NCBI RefSeq assembly: GCF_947502995.1
Contig: NZ_CANNBW010000022.1
Coordinates: 1 to 64,000 of the forward strand
Source of the DNA: an uncultured Tenacibaculum sp.
GTDB lineage: Bacteria > Bacteroidota > Bacteroidia > Flavobacteriales > Flavobacteriaceae
DNA length: 64,000 nucleotides
Reading direction: 5' to 3'
Each line of letters opens with the position of its first letter. Position 1 is the stretch's first letter. Of this stretch, positions 8,956 through 17,249 are shown in pieces. The position numbers and the translations under genes were made by a program. The notes beneath the pieces are model-generated. The model worked only from the letters and a program-made list of their open reading frames with translations. It had not been told where the DNA came from and did not search any database.

Positions 8956-9369
8956 ATGAATTGGTACCTTAAAGTAATGAAACAGTACGCTGATTTTCAA
9001 GGAAGAGCAAGAAGACAAGAATATTGGATGTTCATTCTATTTAATATGCTTTTTGCATTTGTCGCTATCTTTATAGATGGTTTAATTGGTTTTTCTATGA
9101 GCGGTGGTGAAGGCTTATTTCCTATAGGAATCTTTTACACGCTTTATGTTTTAGCTGTTTTAATTCCAGGTGTAGCAGTAGCAGTAAGAAGACTTCATGA
9201 TATAGGTAAAAGCGGATGGTTTTATTTTATCGCTTTTATACCTTTAATTGGAGGTATCTTATTATTAGTTTGGTTGTGTACAGATAGCCAACACGGGCCA
9301 AATAAATGGGGAGATAATCCTAAAGGAATTGGAAATAATAGAAATATTGATCAAATAGGAAAAGATTAA
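8956..9369 (+). CDS. DUF805 family membrane protein
   Basis: This 137-residue protein has the DUF805 pattern: an N-terminal YADFQGRARRQEYWMF motif, three to four hydrophobic helices, and AVAVRRLHDIGKSGWFYF, ending with a short hydrophilic tail containing GPNKWGDNPKG. The family is small inner-membrane proteins of unknown function. It lies 42 bases downstream of the DUF58 gene and is followed by a strong terminator, so it may be the last gene of the operon, although it could have its own promoter. Confidence 0.9.
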   Translation: MNWYLKVMKQYADFQGRARRQEYWMFILFNMLFAFVAIFIDGLIGFSMSGGEGLFPIGIFYTLYVLAVLIPGVAVAVRRLHDIGKSGWFYFIAFIPLIGGILLLVWLCTDSQHGPNKWGDNPKGIGNNRNIDQIGKD

Positions 9370-9392
9370 TATCAAATATTATAAATACAAAT

Positions 9393-9424
9393 GAGATCGT
9401 CCAATTCGGGCGATTTCTTTTTTT
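9393..9424 (+). terminator. Intrinsic terminator of the MoxR-DUF58 operon
   Basis: A 10-bp stem (9393-9402 with 9408-9417, including two G-T wobble pairs), a five-base AATTC loop and a run of seven T residues follow 23 bases after the DUF805 stop codon. Confidence 0.8.
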
Positions 9425-9479
9425 AACTAGTATTGTGTAAGATTTTTTTGTTACTTCGTACTAATACCAAATTTATCTT

Positions 9480-10691
9480 ATGAAATCTTACTTAGCTTTA
9501 CTCTTAGCTGTCATTTTAACTTCTTGTACTTCTGAAACTAAAACAATCAAATTAAAAAAAGGAACTTACAGAGCTGCATTACAAATCCAAGATCAAAAAG
9601 AACTTCCTTTTATTTTTGAGGTAATCAATGAAAATGAATTACATGTTTTTAATGCTGAAGAAATAATAAAAGTTCATGAAATTACTTACAAAAATGACTC
9701 TGTAAAAATACAAATGCCATTTTTTGAAGGTTATCTCGTAGCAAAAATTAAAGAAAATAGACTTGAAGGCGAATTTGTAAAATCTAGTTTAGATCGTATT
9801 GTTCCATTTACAGCTGAAAAAAACACCAACCGATTCGCTAATACTTCTAAAAGCGTATTTAATATTTCAGGAAATTGGAAAACAGTTTTTAGTCCGAATT
9901 CAGAAGAAGATAAATATATAGCTAAAGGTATATTTAAACAAGAAGGAAATAAAGTTACAGGTACATTTAGAACTACTACAGGAGATTATCGTTTTTTAGA
10001 AGGTAATATCAATAATGATATTTTACAACTTTCTACTTTTGATGGCGCTCATGCATTTTTATTCACAGCAAAAGTCACTGACTCTACTATGAATGGACAT
10101 TTCTATTCTGGTAATCATTGGAAAGAGCCTTTTACAGCTAAACTGAACAACAGCTATGAATTACCTGATGCTGAATCATTGACGTATTTGAAAGAAGGTT
10201 ATGAAACGATTTCATTTTCATTTCCTGATAAAAACGGCACTATGGTTTCTTTAAAAGATAACCGCTTTAAAGATAAAGTAACTGTAGTTCAAATTATGGG
10301 ATCTTGGTGTCCAAACTGTTTAGATGAAAGTAAATACTACTCAGAATATTACGCAAAAAATAAATCAAAAGGAATTGAATTTGTTGCCTTAGCTTTTGAA
10401 GTTGCTAAAACTAAAGAAGAAGCTTTTGAGTATTTAAATCGTTTAGAAGAACAAACCAATATCACCTACCCTATTTTGTTAGCTCAATTTGGTTCATCTA
10501 ATAAAATTTCTGCTCAAGAAAAGTTACCAATGTTAAATCACGTTTTGTCATATCCGACTACAATTATACTTGATAAAAAAGGAAAAGTGAGAAAAATTCA
10601 TACAGGATTTAATGGTCCTGCTACTGGTAAATTATATACAGATTTCACTAAAAATTTCGACTCTTTTTTAAACGAATTAGTTAACGAATAA
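9480..10691 (+). CDS. TlpA-like thiol-disulfide oxidoreductase lipoprotein
   Basis: This 403-residue protein has a lipobox ending at Cys16 (LTSC), a beta-rich N-terminal domain of about 220 residues, and a C-terminal thioredoxin-fold domain with the active site W276-C277-P-N-C280. A cis-proline region YPTTIILD lies near the C terminus. This is the layout of Bacteroidota TlpA/ResA-family proteins, which reduce disulfides of periplasmic proteins such as apocytochromes. The N-terminal part looks like two lipocalin-like beta units of the kind often fused to these proteins. It is followed 23 bases later by mog; the shared transcript is plausible but a functional link is not obvious. Confidence 0.88.
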   Translation: MKSYLALLLAVILTSCTSETKTIKLKKGTYRAALQIQDQKELPFIFEVINENELHVFNAEEIIKVHEITYKNDSVKIQMPFFEGYLVAKIKENRLEGEFVKSSLDRIVPFTAEKNTNRFANTSKSVFNISGNWKTVFSPNSEEDKYIAKGIFKQEGNKVTGTFRTTTGDYRFLEGNINNDILQLSTFDGAHAFLFTAKVTDSTMNGHFYSGNHWKEPFTAKLNNSYELPDAESLTYLKEGYETISFSFPDKNGTMVSLKDNRFKDKVTVVQIMGSWCPNCLDESKYYSEYYAKNKSKGIEFVALAFEVAKTKEEAFEYLNRLEEQTNITYPILLAQFGSSNKISAQEKLPMLNHVLSYPTTIILDKKGKVRKIHTGFNGPATGKLYTDFTKNFDSFLNELVNE

Positions 10692-10714
10692 CCAATCACA
10701 AATAACTAAAAATA

Positions 10715-11242
10715 ATGGCAAAAATTGGAATCATCACAGTAAGTGATAGAGCAAGTGCTGGTGTTTATGAAGATCTTAGTGGAAAAGCAATTATAGCAAC
10801 TTTAAACGATTACTTAGTTTCTGATTGGACAGAAGTTTATCAAATTATTCCTGACGAACAAGATGTTATTGAAAATACTATGATTGATATGGTTGACAAT
10901 AAAGGTTGTTGTTTAGTAATTACAACAGGTGGAACAGGTCCGGCAAAAAGAGATGTTACTCCTGAAGCTACTGAGGCTGTTTGTGATCGTATGATGCCAG
11001 GTTTTGGTGAGTTAATGAGAGCAGAATCTCTAAAATATGTTCCTACAGCTATATTATCTAGACAAACTGCTGGTCTTAGAAACGAAAGTTTAATTCTGAA
11101 TTTACCTGGTAAACCGAAATCGATTCGTGAATGTTTAGATGCTGTTTTCCCTGCTATTCCATATTGTATTGATTTAATGAACGGACCATATTTGGAGTGT
11201 AATCATGAAGTTATAAAACCATTTCGTCCAAAGAAAAAATAA
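10715..11242 (+). CDS. mog: Molybdopterin adenylyltransferase (MogA/MoaB family)
   Basis: This 175-residue cytoplasmic enzyme activates molybdopterin by adenylation for molybdenum insertion. The family signatures are GIITVSDRASAG at the N terminus, the nucleotide/pterin loop TTGGTGPAKRDVTPEAT, and LNLPGKPKS near the C terminus. The length is normal for the family. No other molybdenum-cofactor gene is in the window, so its partners must be elsewhere. The symbol assumes the MogA role; a MoaB-type paralogue cannot be fully excluded. Confidence 0.9.
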   Translation: MAKIGIITVSDRASAGVYEDLSGKAIIATLNDYLVSDWTEVYQIIPDEQDVIENTMIDMVDNKGCCLVITTGGTGPAKRDVTPEATEAVCDRMMPGFGELMRAESLKYVPTAILSRQTAGLRNESLILNLPGKPKSIRECLDAVFPAIPYCIDLMNGPYLECNHEVIKPFRPKKK

Positions 11243-11371
11243 AACTCACCAATAGGTTTTACTTAAATAATTCTTAAAAAACATGTTAAACTAAACCATA
11301 TACCTAAGCTTTAATCTTAATTTTTTATACTTTTAATCTCAATCAAATTAATCTTTATTAAAATTATTATT

Positions 11372-11569
11372 ATGAGAAAAATTTTAAAAATCCAAGGTAT
11401 TAAGGAATTAAACAAAAACGCACAAAAAGAATTAGTAGGAGGTTTTTTAACTGAATACATTGCATCATGTAGTTTTGCTACAGATGGTTTAGCTTGTTTA
11501 ACAGGATTACCACACTGTCCAACTGGTTTCTGTGCTAGTGGAGTTTGTTCTCCTTCTACTGGTGGATAA
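11372..11569 (+). CDS. Small Cys-rich peptide with double-glycine leader (bacteriocin-like)
   Basis: This 65-residue peptide has a leader (residues 1-24, ending KELVGG) of the double-glycine type recognised by peptidase-C39 ABC exporters. It follows the pattern of many flavobacterial bacteriocin-like precursors. Predicted cleavage after G24 would leave a 41-residue core with five cysteines (33, 42, 49, 54, 59), several glycines and prolines, and a TGG end. No C39 transporter, maturation enzyme or immunity gene is next to it, so it is an orphan. It has its own terminator. The start ATG is preceded by an AT-rich stretch with no clear ribosome-binding site, as usual in this phylum. Function unknown. 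Confidence 0.75.
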   Translation: MRKILKIQGIKELNKNAQKELVGGFLTEYIASCSFATDGLACLTGLPHCPTGFCASGVCSPSTGG

Positions 11570-11613
11570 AATTTTAGTAATTTTAAGAATATAATCTTCT
11601 AAAAGATAAATTT

Positions 11614-11648
11614 AAGTAGTCATTGCTCTGTAATGGCTACTTTTTTAT
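11614..11648 (+). terminator. Intrinsic terminator after the Cys-rich peptide
   Basis: An 11-bp stem with one wobble pair (11614-11624 with 11632-11642), loop GCTCTGT, and a T-rich tail (11641-11646) lie 44 bases after the stop codon of the peptide gene. Confidence 0.8.
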
Positions 11649-11761
11649 TTTTAATTTTGAAAAAAATTGAATTCAGATGATAAAAAATGAACTAAAAATA
11701 AGAGACAGTATTCATATCTTTTACAAGCATAATACATTTTAATACCAATTAAATTTCAATA

Positions 11762-12298
11762 ATGTCTAAACTTTTAGCTTACAGAAAAAAATTTAATCTT
11801 ACACAAGAAGAACTAGCTGAAAAATCTGGAATATCTGTTAGAACTATTCAAAGAATAGAAGCTGGTGCTCCTTTAAAAGGTCATACTTTAAATGCTATCT
11901 CAAAAGCTTTAAACATAGATAAAGAAAATTTAAACGGTCAAAAAAATGAAGAAAGTATAAATATCAAACTTATTAAATTAATTAATTTATCTTCTTTACC
12001 TTTTGTTGCTATTCCTCTAGTAAATATTCTTATTCCATTTGCCATTGTTTATTATAAAAAAGAATACAATCGTTTAACAAAAGAGATTATCTCAATTCAG
12101 ATATTCTGGACAATTATTTCTACTATTTTAATTCTATTAAGTCCATTTGCTAATCGATTATTTTCTTCAGAAATCAGACTAACATTACCAGTAATGATTC
12201 TTTTAATCTTAATAAACATCACCATCATCCTAGTAAATACAGTTGGATTGGATAAACATCAAAAAAACTATATAAAACTAAAATTCAACTTCTTATAA
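11762..12298 (+). CDS. XRE-type helix-turn-helix regulator with membrane tail
   Basis: This 178-residue protein has an N-terminal Cro/CI-type HTH (residues 1-60: LTQEELAEKSGISVRTIQRIE), followed by a short linker and about three hydrophobic segments (about 78-100, 115-135, 143-160). Membrane-tailed XRE proteins of this kind are frequent in Flavobacteriaceae, where they usually sit alone and may sense envelope or peptide signals. Here it is flanked by the double-glycine peptide gene upstream and a serine hydrolase gene downstream, all on the plus strand. Control of either is possible but not shown. Confidence 0.88.
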   Translation: MSKLLAYRKKFNLTQEELAEKSGISVRTIQRIEAGAPLKGHTLNAISKALNIDKENLNGQKNEESINIKLIKLINLSSLPFVAIPLVNILIPFAIVYYKKEYNRLTKEIISIQIFWTIISTILILLSPFANRLFSSEIRLTLPVMILLILINITIILVNTVGLDKHQKNYIKLKFNFL

Positions 12299-12406
12299 AC
12301 CTTGTCGTGATTTTGTCAGGTTATTTTCGGGCTGTTTTCGGGTTTCTTTTATTCTGATTTACGGAATATTGCTTCATCATTTAAATTTTTAATCACAATC
12401 AAAATT

Positions 12407-13918
12407 ATGAAGCAATTTTATACTCTTATATTAATTCTTATAGTTCTTTTTTCAATAAAAATAGGAGCACAAATTTCTAAAAATTCGAAACTCTTTAATG
12501 AACTGAAACAAATTGATAGTTTATTTTTTGAAGAAGGTTTTAATAAATGTAATTTTTCTCTATTAGAAAAATATATTGCTACTGATTTTGAGTTTTATCA
12601 TGACGAAAACGGAATTCAAAATAGAGCACAATTTTTCAAAGGATTTAAAGAAAGTATATGCTCTAACACAAATAAAAAACCTATTCGAAAAGTCGTAAAT
12701 GAAAGTTTAGATGTTTTCAGATTAAAGAATAATGGTGAAACTTATGGTGCTATTCAAAAAGGAATTCATTTATTCTACATAAAAGAAACAAACAAAGAAC
12801 CGTATCTTACCAATATAGCTAAGTTTACTTCTCTTTGGAAGATAGAAAATAAACAATGGAAATTAGCTAGAGTTTTGAGTTATGATCATAAAGAACCTAA
12901 AACTAATTATGGCTCAAAATTTACAATTAACTATCCTTCTCCTCTATTTGAAAATGATAAGATTATAGAAAAACTTCTTAAAAAACATCAAATTACATCA
13001 CTATCAATTGGTTATATAGAACAAGCTAAAATTAGACAATTGAGAGCTTTTGGCTATCAAAAAGACCTTGTAAAGACTGATTTAAACAGTATTTACAAAG
13101 TTGCCTCATTAACCAAACCTGTTGTTGCAAATGTTGTACTGAAACTTGTTGATTCGGGACAAATTGGTTTAGATGAACCTTTATCGAAATATTATATTGA
13201 TTCAGATATAAAAGATCATGAGTTTTTACAAAAACTTACTGTTCGTAATATATTGTCACACCAATCAGGATTACCTAATTGGAGATATTTAACACCAACC
13301 CAAAAGTTAAATTTTGTAAGAGCACCTGGAACAAAATGGGAATATTCTGGCGAAGGATTTGAATATATGAGAAAAGCTATAGAAAATAAATTGAAAAAGC
13401 CTTTTGAACGTATAGCAGAAGCATTATTATTTGAACCTTTGGGAATGAAAAACACATCTTTTAATTGGAATTCGAAAATCAAAGAAAATAATTATGCTGT
13501 AGAACACAATGAAAAGGATAAAGCAATAGCTTTTGAAAAATACACTTCGGTTAACGCTGCTGCCAATTTATTAACTACAACAGAAGATTACTCTAAATTT
13601 TTAGTTCATCTCTTAAACGGTGCAGGAATTTCTAAGTTCTTATATAAAGAGTTTGTAAAACCACAGTCAAAAGAAAAGCAAGGAATATTCTGGGGTTTAG
13701 GTATGCAAATCTTACCTAATTTAAAAAACAATGAAACTGTTTTAATGCATACTGGTGGAGATTATGGAACCAAAACCATAGCTTTAATTTCTTTACAGTC
13801 TAAAAAAGGAATTGTAATACTATCTAATTCTGAAAACGGAATGAAAATATGGCAAAAAATATTACAAGAATATTTTCCTGATTTTGGTAATGAAATTATG
13901 GATAGAAATATGAAGTAA
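12407..13918 (+). CDS. Secreted beta-lactamase-family hydrolase with N-terminal SnoaL/DUF4440-like domain
   Basis: This 503-residue protein has a signal peptide (about 1-22, ending GAQ). The N-terminal domain (about 30-160) looks like an NTF2/SnoaL-type DUF4440 fold (LLEKYIATDFEFYHDENG, FTSLWKIENKQWKLARVLSYDH). The C-terminal serine hydrolase domain has SLTK (S234, K237), YSG (313-315) and HTGG (448-451). The combination of a small ketosteroid-isomerase-like fold with a penicillin-binding-protein-like hydrolase recurs in Bacteroidota, with unknown substrate. The gene converges with the S9 peptidase gene across a shared terminator. Confidence 0.87.
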   Translation: MKQFYTLILILIVLFSIKIGAQISKNSKLFNELKQIDSLFFEEGFNKCNFSLLEKYIATDFEFYHDENGIQNRAQFFKGFKESICSNTNKKPIRKVVNESLDVFRLKNNGETYGAIQKGIHLFYIKETNKEPYLTNIAKFTSLWKIENKQWKLARVLSYDHKEPKTNYGSKFTINYPSPLFENDKIIEKLLKKHQITSLSIGYIEQAKIRQLRAFGYQKDLVKTDLNSIYKVASLTKPVVANVVLKLVDSGQIGLDEPLSKYYIDSDIKDHEFLQKLTVRNILSHQSGLPNWRYLTPTQKLNFVRAPGTKWEYSGEGFEYMRKAIENKLKKPFERIAEALLFEPLGMKNTSFNWNSKIKENNYAVEHNEKDKAIAFEKYTSVNAAANLLTTTEDYSKFLVHLLNGAGISKFLYKEFVKPQSKEKQGIFWGLGMQILPNLKNNETVLMHTGGDYGTKTIALISLQSKKGIVILSNSENGMKIWQKILQEYFPDFGNEIMDRNMK

Positions 13919-13934
13919 TTCTACTTAAAAAGAT

Positions 13935-13969
13935 AAAAAGCAGAGAAGTTTTAAATTTCTCTGCTTTTT
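13935..13969. terminator. Bidirectional terminator between convergent genes
   Basis: A perfect 13-bp stem (13935-13947 with 13957-13969) with a nine-base loop, A-run and T-run arms lies between the hydrolase stop at 13918 and the S9 peptidase stop at 13973. It serves both strands. Confidence 0.85.
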
Positions 13970-13972
13970 AAT

Positions 13973-16009
13973 TTATTCCTTTGGTAATTCTACCTCTTCA
14001 TTCCATATATATTTTAAAAACCATTGCCAATTATGCCAAGTTGCTGCCAATTGCTCTTTTGGTTTCGTAATTGCATGACCAAATCCTTTATAAATAATAT
14101 ATTTAGTAGGTACTCCATTGTCTCTTAGCCCCTGATATAATTCATTCGCATTTGCAATAGGAACTCTACCATCATATTCGCCATGTTGAATTAAAGTTGG
14201 CGTAACCGCTTTAGTTATATTAGTCATCGGAGAAGTTTTTTCATAAATTTCTTTATTAGACCAAGGTGTAGCTTTTAAATATTGCCTAGTAAACGGATGA
14301 ATATCTGTATTTACATAATACGTCGTCCAATTAGAAATTCCTGCACCGACAGATATAGCTTTAAAATCTTTGGTATTAGTACTTAAAAAAGCAGAGATAT
14401 AACCTCCTTGACTCCATCCCATAACACCAAGTTTATCAGTATCAATCATTCCTTTTTTATCTAAATGTTTAATTCCAGACATTACATCCCAAGCATCACC
14501 AACTCCTAAATTTTTAACATTTAAAGACCTAAAACGTTCTCCATATCCAGCAGAACCACGATAATTTGGTCTTAAAATTAACGCTCCTTTATTAACCCAT
14601 TGTACCATTGGATATACATAAGAAGCTGTTGGACCAGGAATTGAAACTCCTGTTGGACCTCCATGAATAATCACCAACAATGGATATTTTTTCTTAGAAT
14701 CGTAATCCATTGGTTTGTTTAACACTCCTTCTATTACTTCTCCGTCTTTACTTTTCCATGAAATGACTTCACTTTTTGCAACTGCCCAATTATCTATTTG
14801 TTCAGAAGAATTTGTTACTTGAACTGGATTCTTGAATGTAAAATCCGTCTTGTAAATTTCTGATAAATGATTATTATCTCTACCAGTATACATTACTTTT
14901 TTGTTGTCCTTAGAAAAAGAATAACTCCAAATTTTACTATGCTTTACAGGAACTATTTCATAATTCCCTGTATTAGGATTAACTTTTATTAGAGCTCTTT
15001 TTGTTTTTAACCAGGCTAAACCAAAAATCCCCTTTTCATTCCATTGAAAATCAGATAAAATCTCATCAAAATCTTTAGCTAATTGTTTGGTATTAGTTCC
15101 ATCAATATCTGTTCTAAAAAATTTCTCATTTCTATAATAATTTTCAGTAAAATCTTTTAGACTAGATGAATACAAAATAGATTTACTATCAGGTGACCAA
15201 TCTATTAATCCGTCATAACTTTCATTTTTTACAAGTACTTTGTGAACTTTTGAATCGATATCATAAATTGAAATATCTGCCTTAAATGCTGAATTTATTA
15301 ACGGATCTGGTTGATGTGTAAATGCAATTTTTTTACCATTAGGAGACCACTTAAAATTTGTGATTGAAAAAGCTTTGTCTCCGATTAATAACTTTGCTTC
15401 TAAATTACTTTTATAAACAGAATCTTTTAAAGTACTTGGCAGAGGTTTATCCATTAAAAGTTTAGGATTGAAATTCGTAATCCAAAGTTGATTTTGATTA
15501 AACTCTTTATCTTCAACTTTAAAACTCCCAAATTTATCTTTAATCTTTTTAGTTGATTTCGAATTATCTTCAGATTGAATGTATGCTAATTTTTTTCCAT
15601 TTGGAGACCATTCAAAATTATATATTCCTTTCTTAGAATTTGTGATCTGAATTGCTTCACCACCAATTACTCGTATCGCATAGATTTGATTACCTGATCC
15701 TTTGTTAGACAAAAAAGCAATCCATTTTCCATCTGGAGACCATTTTGGAGATGAACTACTATTTTTACTATTCGTTAATTGAAAAGGTTCTTGACCATCT
15801 TTAGAAATCCATAATTCAGAATCAAATCGGTTTTCTTTCCAATCTGTTGCTTCTTTTGAAAAAATAAAATGTTTACCATTGGGTGATAGCACTACATTTC
15901 TTATAGTGTTTAAGGAAATAATTTCTTCAAAAGATGGTTTTTTAAGATTTTGTGCAGTAATAGATAATGCAAAAAAAATCAATATGATAATTGATGATGT
16001 TTTTTTCAT
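13973..16009 (-). CDS. S9 family peptidase (prolyl oligopeptidase / acylaminoacyl-peptidase type)
   Basis: This 678-residue secreted peptidase has a signal peptide (about 1-19, ending ITAQ). An N-terminal beta-propeller of PD40-like repeats (W-SPNGKKIAF and SPDGKWIAF blocks, about 40-400) precedes a C-terminal alpha/beta-hydrolase domain (about 420-670). Catalytic residues are visible: nucleophile S533 in GWSQGG, D613 in HGEYDGRVP, and H645 in GFGHAIT; HGGPTG supplies the oxyanion-hole segment. It acts on oligopeptides in the periplasm or outside. It is followed by the shared terminator; upstream the MscS gene ends 78 bases away. Confidence 0.93.
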   Translation of the reverse strand: MKKTSSIIILIFFALSITAQNLKKPSFEEIISLNTIRNVVLSPNGKHFIFSKEATDWKENRFDSELWISKDGQEPFQLTNSKNSSSSPKWSPDGKWIAFLSNKGSGNQIYAIRVIGGEAIQITNSKKGIYNFEWSPNGKKLAYIQSEDNSKSTKKIKDKFGSFKVEDKEFNQNQLWITNFNPKLLMDKPLPSTLKDSVYKSNLEAKLLIGDKAFSITNFKWSPNGKKIAFTHQPDPLINSAFKADISIYDIDSKVHKVLVKNESYDGLIDWSPDSKSILYSSSLKDFTENYYRNEKFFRTDIDGTNTKQLAKDFDEILSDFQWNEKGIFGLAWLKTKRALIKVNPNTGNYEIVPVKHSKIWSYSFSKDNKKVMYTGRDNNHLSEIYKTDFTFKNPVQVTNSSEQIDNWAVAKSEVISWKSKDGEVIEGVLNKPMDYDSKKKYPLLVIIHGGPTGVSIPGPTASYVYPMVQWVNKGALILRPNYRGSAGYGERFRSLNVKNLGVGDAWDVMSGIKHLDKKGMIDTDKLGVMGWSQGGYISAFLSTNTKDFKAISVGAGISNWTTYYVNTDIHPFTRQYLKATPWSNKEIYEKTSPMTNITKAVTPTLIQHGEYDGRVPIANANELYQGLRDNGVPTKYIIYKGFGHAITKPKEQLAATWHNWQWFLKYIWNEEVELPKE

Positions 16010-16087
16010 AGTGATGTATAGCTATCTTTTTATTGATAGCAATTTTATATAGGTTAATTAATATTTCGTTGTTTGTAAAAGCAATTT

Positions 16088-16921
16088 TTAATCGATTCTC
16101 TCCACTTTATTAATTGGAATAGGTAAATCAACTCCTTCTTCAATAAAACGCTTGTGGACAGCTTCTTTTAAAGCACATTTTCCTCTAAATTCTTGAAATG
16201 GTTCATTCATCCAAACATAAGCTCTCATATGAATATAGGTTTCATGAATATCAATTACTCGAACATCAATACTATCACTAGATTCAGTTTCCATTACCAT
16301 AGGTAATTTTACAGCTTCTTCCTGAATAATTTTACGTGCTAAATCTATATTTGCTCTTAATCCGATTTTAAAATTATTAAAGCTTAAAACGTGAGAATCT
16401 TCTATAGTATGATTTAATACAGAATCGGTACTAATTACAGAATTTGGAATGATTAAACGTTTATTTTCAAAATTGTTAATTACTGTGTGACGTAGAGTTA
16501 TGTCTTCAACAATACCAACTCTAGCCTCATCTAGTTTAATATAATCACCAACTCTAAAAGGTTTAAAAATTACTATAAAAGCTCCGGCTATTAAATTCGA
16601 TAAAGCTGCTTGTGCAGCGAAACCGATAATTGCTGCAATAATACCAGCACCTGAGAAAATTATTGTTGCTTTACTACGTAAAGTTGGTATTGTCATTACA
16701 ATAAAAATCAGAGCAAATATTCCTACAAAAAACTTTACTGAATTACGTAAAAACTGAATACTCGTTCTACCAAAACGTTCTGATTTTTTGGACTTAATAA
16801 CAACTAAAATGATTTGTCTGATCAATCTAGAAATTCCCCAAGAAACTAGCAATACTATTAGGATATAAAGTGTAATACCTAAAGGTGTATTTAAATCAAA
16901 ATATGGAGAGATTTTATCCAA
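16088..16921 (-). CDS. Small-conductance mechanosensitive channel (MscS family)
   Basis: This 277-residue protein has three membrane helices (about 12-34, 55-82, 88-120). The pore helix IIGFAAQAALSNLIAG leads into the beta domain FKPFRVGDYIKLDEARVGIVEDITLRHT and a C-terminal mixed domain. This is the core MscS layout, without the long periplasmic extensions of MscK-type channels. It releases osmolytes on hypo-osmotic shock. It overlaps the end of the DUF2834 gene by eight bases, so the two are translationally coupled. Confidence 0.93.
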   Translation of the reverse strand: MDKISPYFDLNTPLGITLYILIVLLVSWGISRLIRQIILVVIKSKKSERFGRTSIQFLRNSVKFFVGIFALIFIVMTIPTLRSKATIIFSGAGIIAAIIGFAAQAALSNLIAGAFIVIFKPFRVGDYIKLDEARVGIVEDITLRHTVINNFENKRLIIPNSVISTDSVLNHTIEDSHVLSFNNFKIGLRANIDLARKIIQEEAVKLPMVMETESSDSIDVRVIDIHETYIHMRAYVWMNEPFQEFRGKCALKEAVHKRFIEEGVDLPIPINKVERID

Positions 16922-17249
16922 CTGAATTTCTTTTTTCTAATGCGTTTGTTCTTAAATATAAATACAAAGGAAACGTAAAAGCTACAGCAATAATAAAGGT
17001 TAGCGGAATTAAAATCCACCAATACTTAATTTTAAGTTTAATTGCATCTGGTATATAAAAGGCAAAAAAAGTTAAAACGACTACTAATAAATCTGCACTT
17101 AACGACTTACCAGCAAAATTGACTTTTGCATCTGCGAAAAAGTTCAAAAATGATGGATCAGCTGCTGTTTGGAAATATTGAATATTGTAATACCAAGTAT
17201 AACACATACCCAATATTGCCAAGAATAAGTACAAATACTTTAGTTTCAT
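16914..17249 (-). CDS. DUF2834 family membrane protein
   Basis: This 111-residue protein has three hydrophobic helices and the DUF2834 pattern YTWYYNIQYFQ, then ADLLVVVLTFFAFYIPDA and a final helix. It starts at the base next to the stop of the topoisomerase gene and overlaps the MscS gene by eight bases, so it sits in one transcript parE / small membrane ORF / parC / DUF2834 / mscS. The family function is unknown. Confidence 0.85.
   Translation of the reverse strand: MKLKYLYLFLAILGMCYTWYYNIQYFQTAADPSFLNFFADAKVNFAGKSLSADLLVVVLTFFAFYIPDAIKLKIKYWWILIPLTFIIAVAFTFPLYLYLRTNALEKRNSVG

Noticed and set aside
16021-16040. GCTATC/GATAGC hairpin between the S9 peptidase and MscS genes
   Set aside because: A 6-bp stem with no T-run; too weak to call a terminator or operator.
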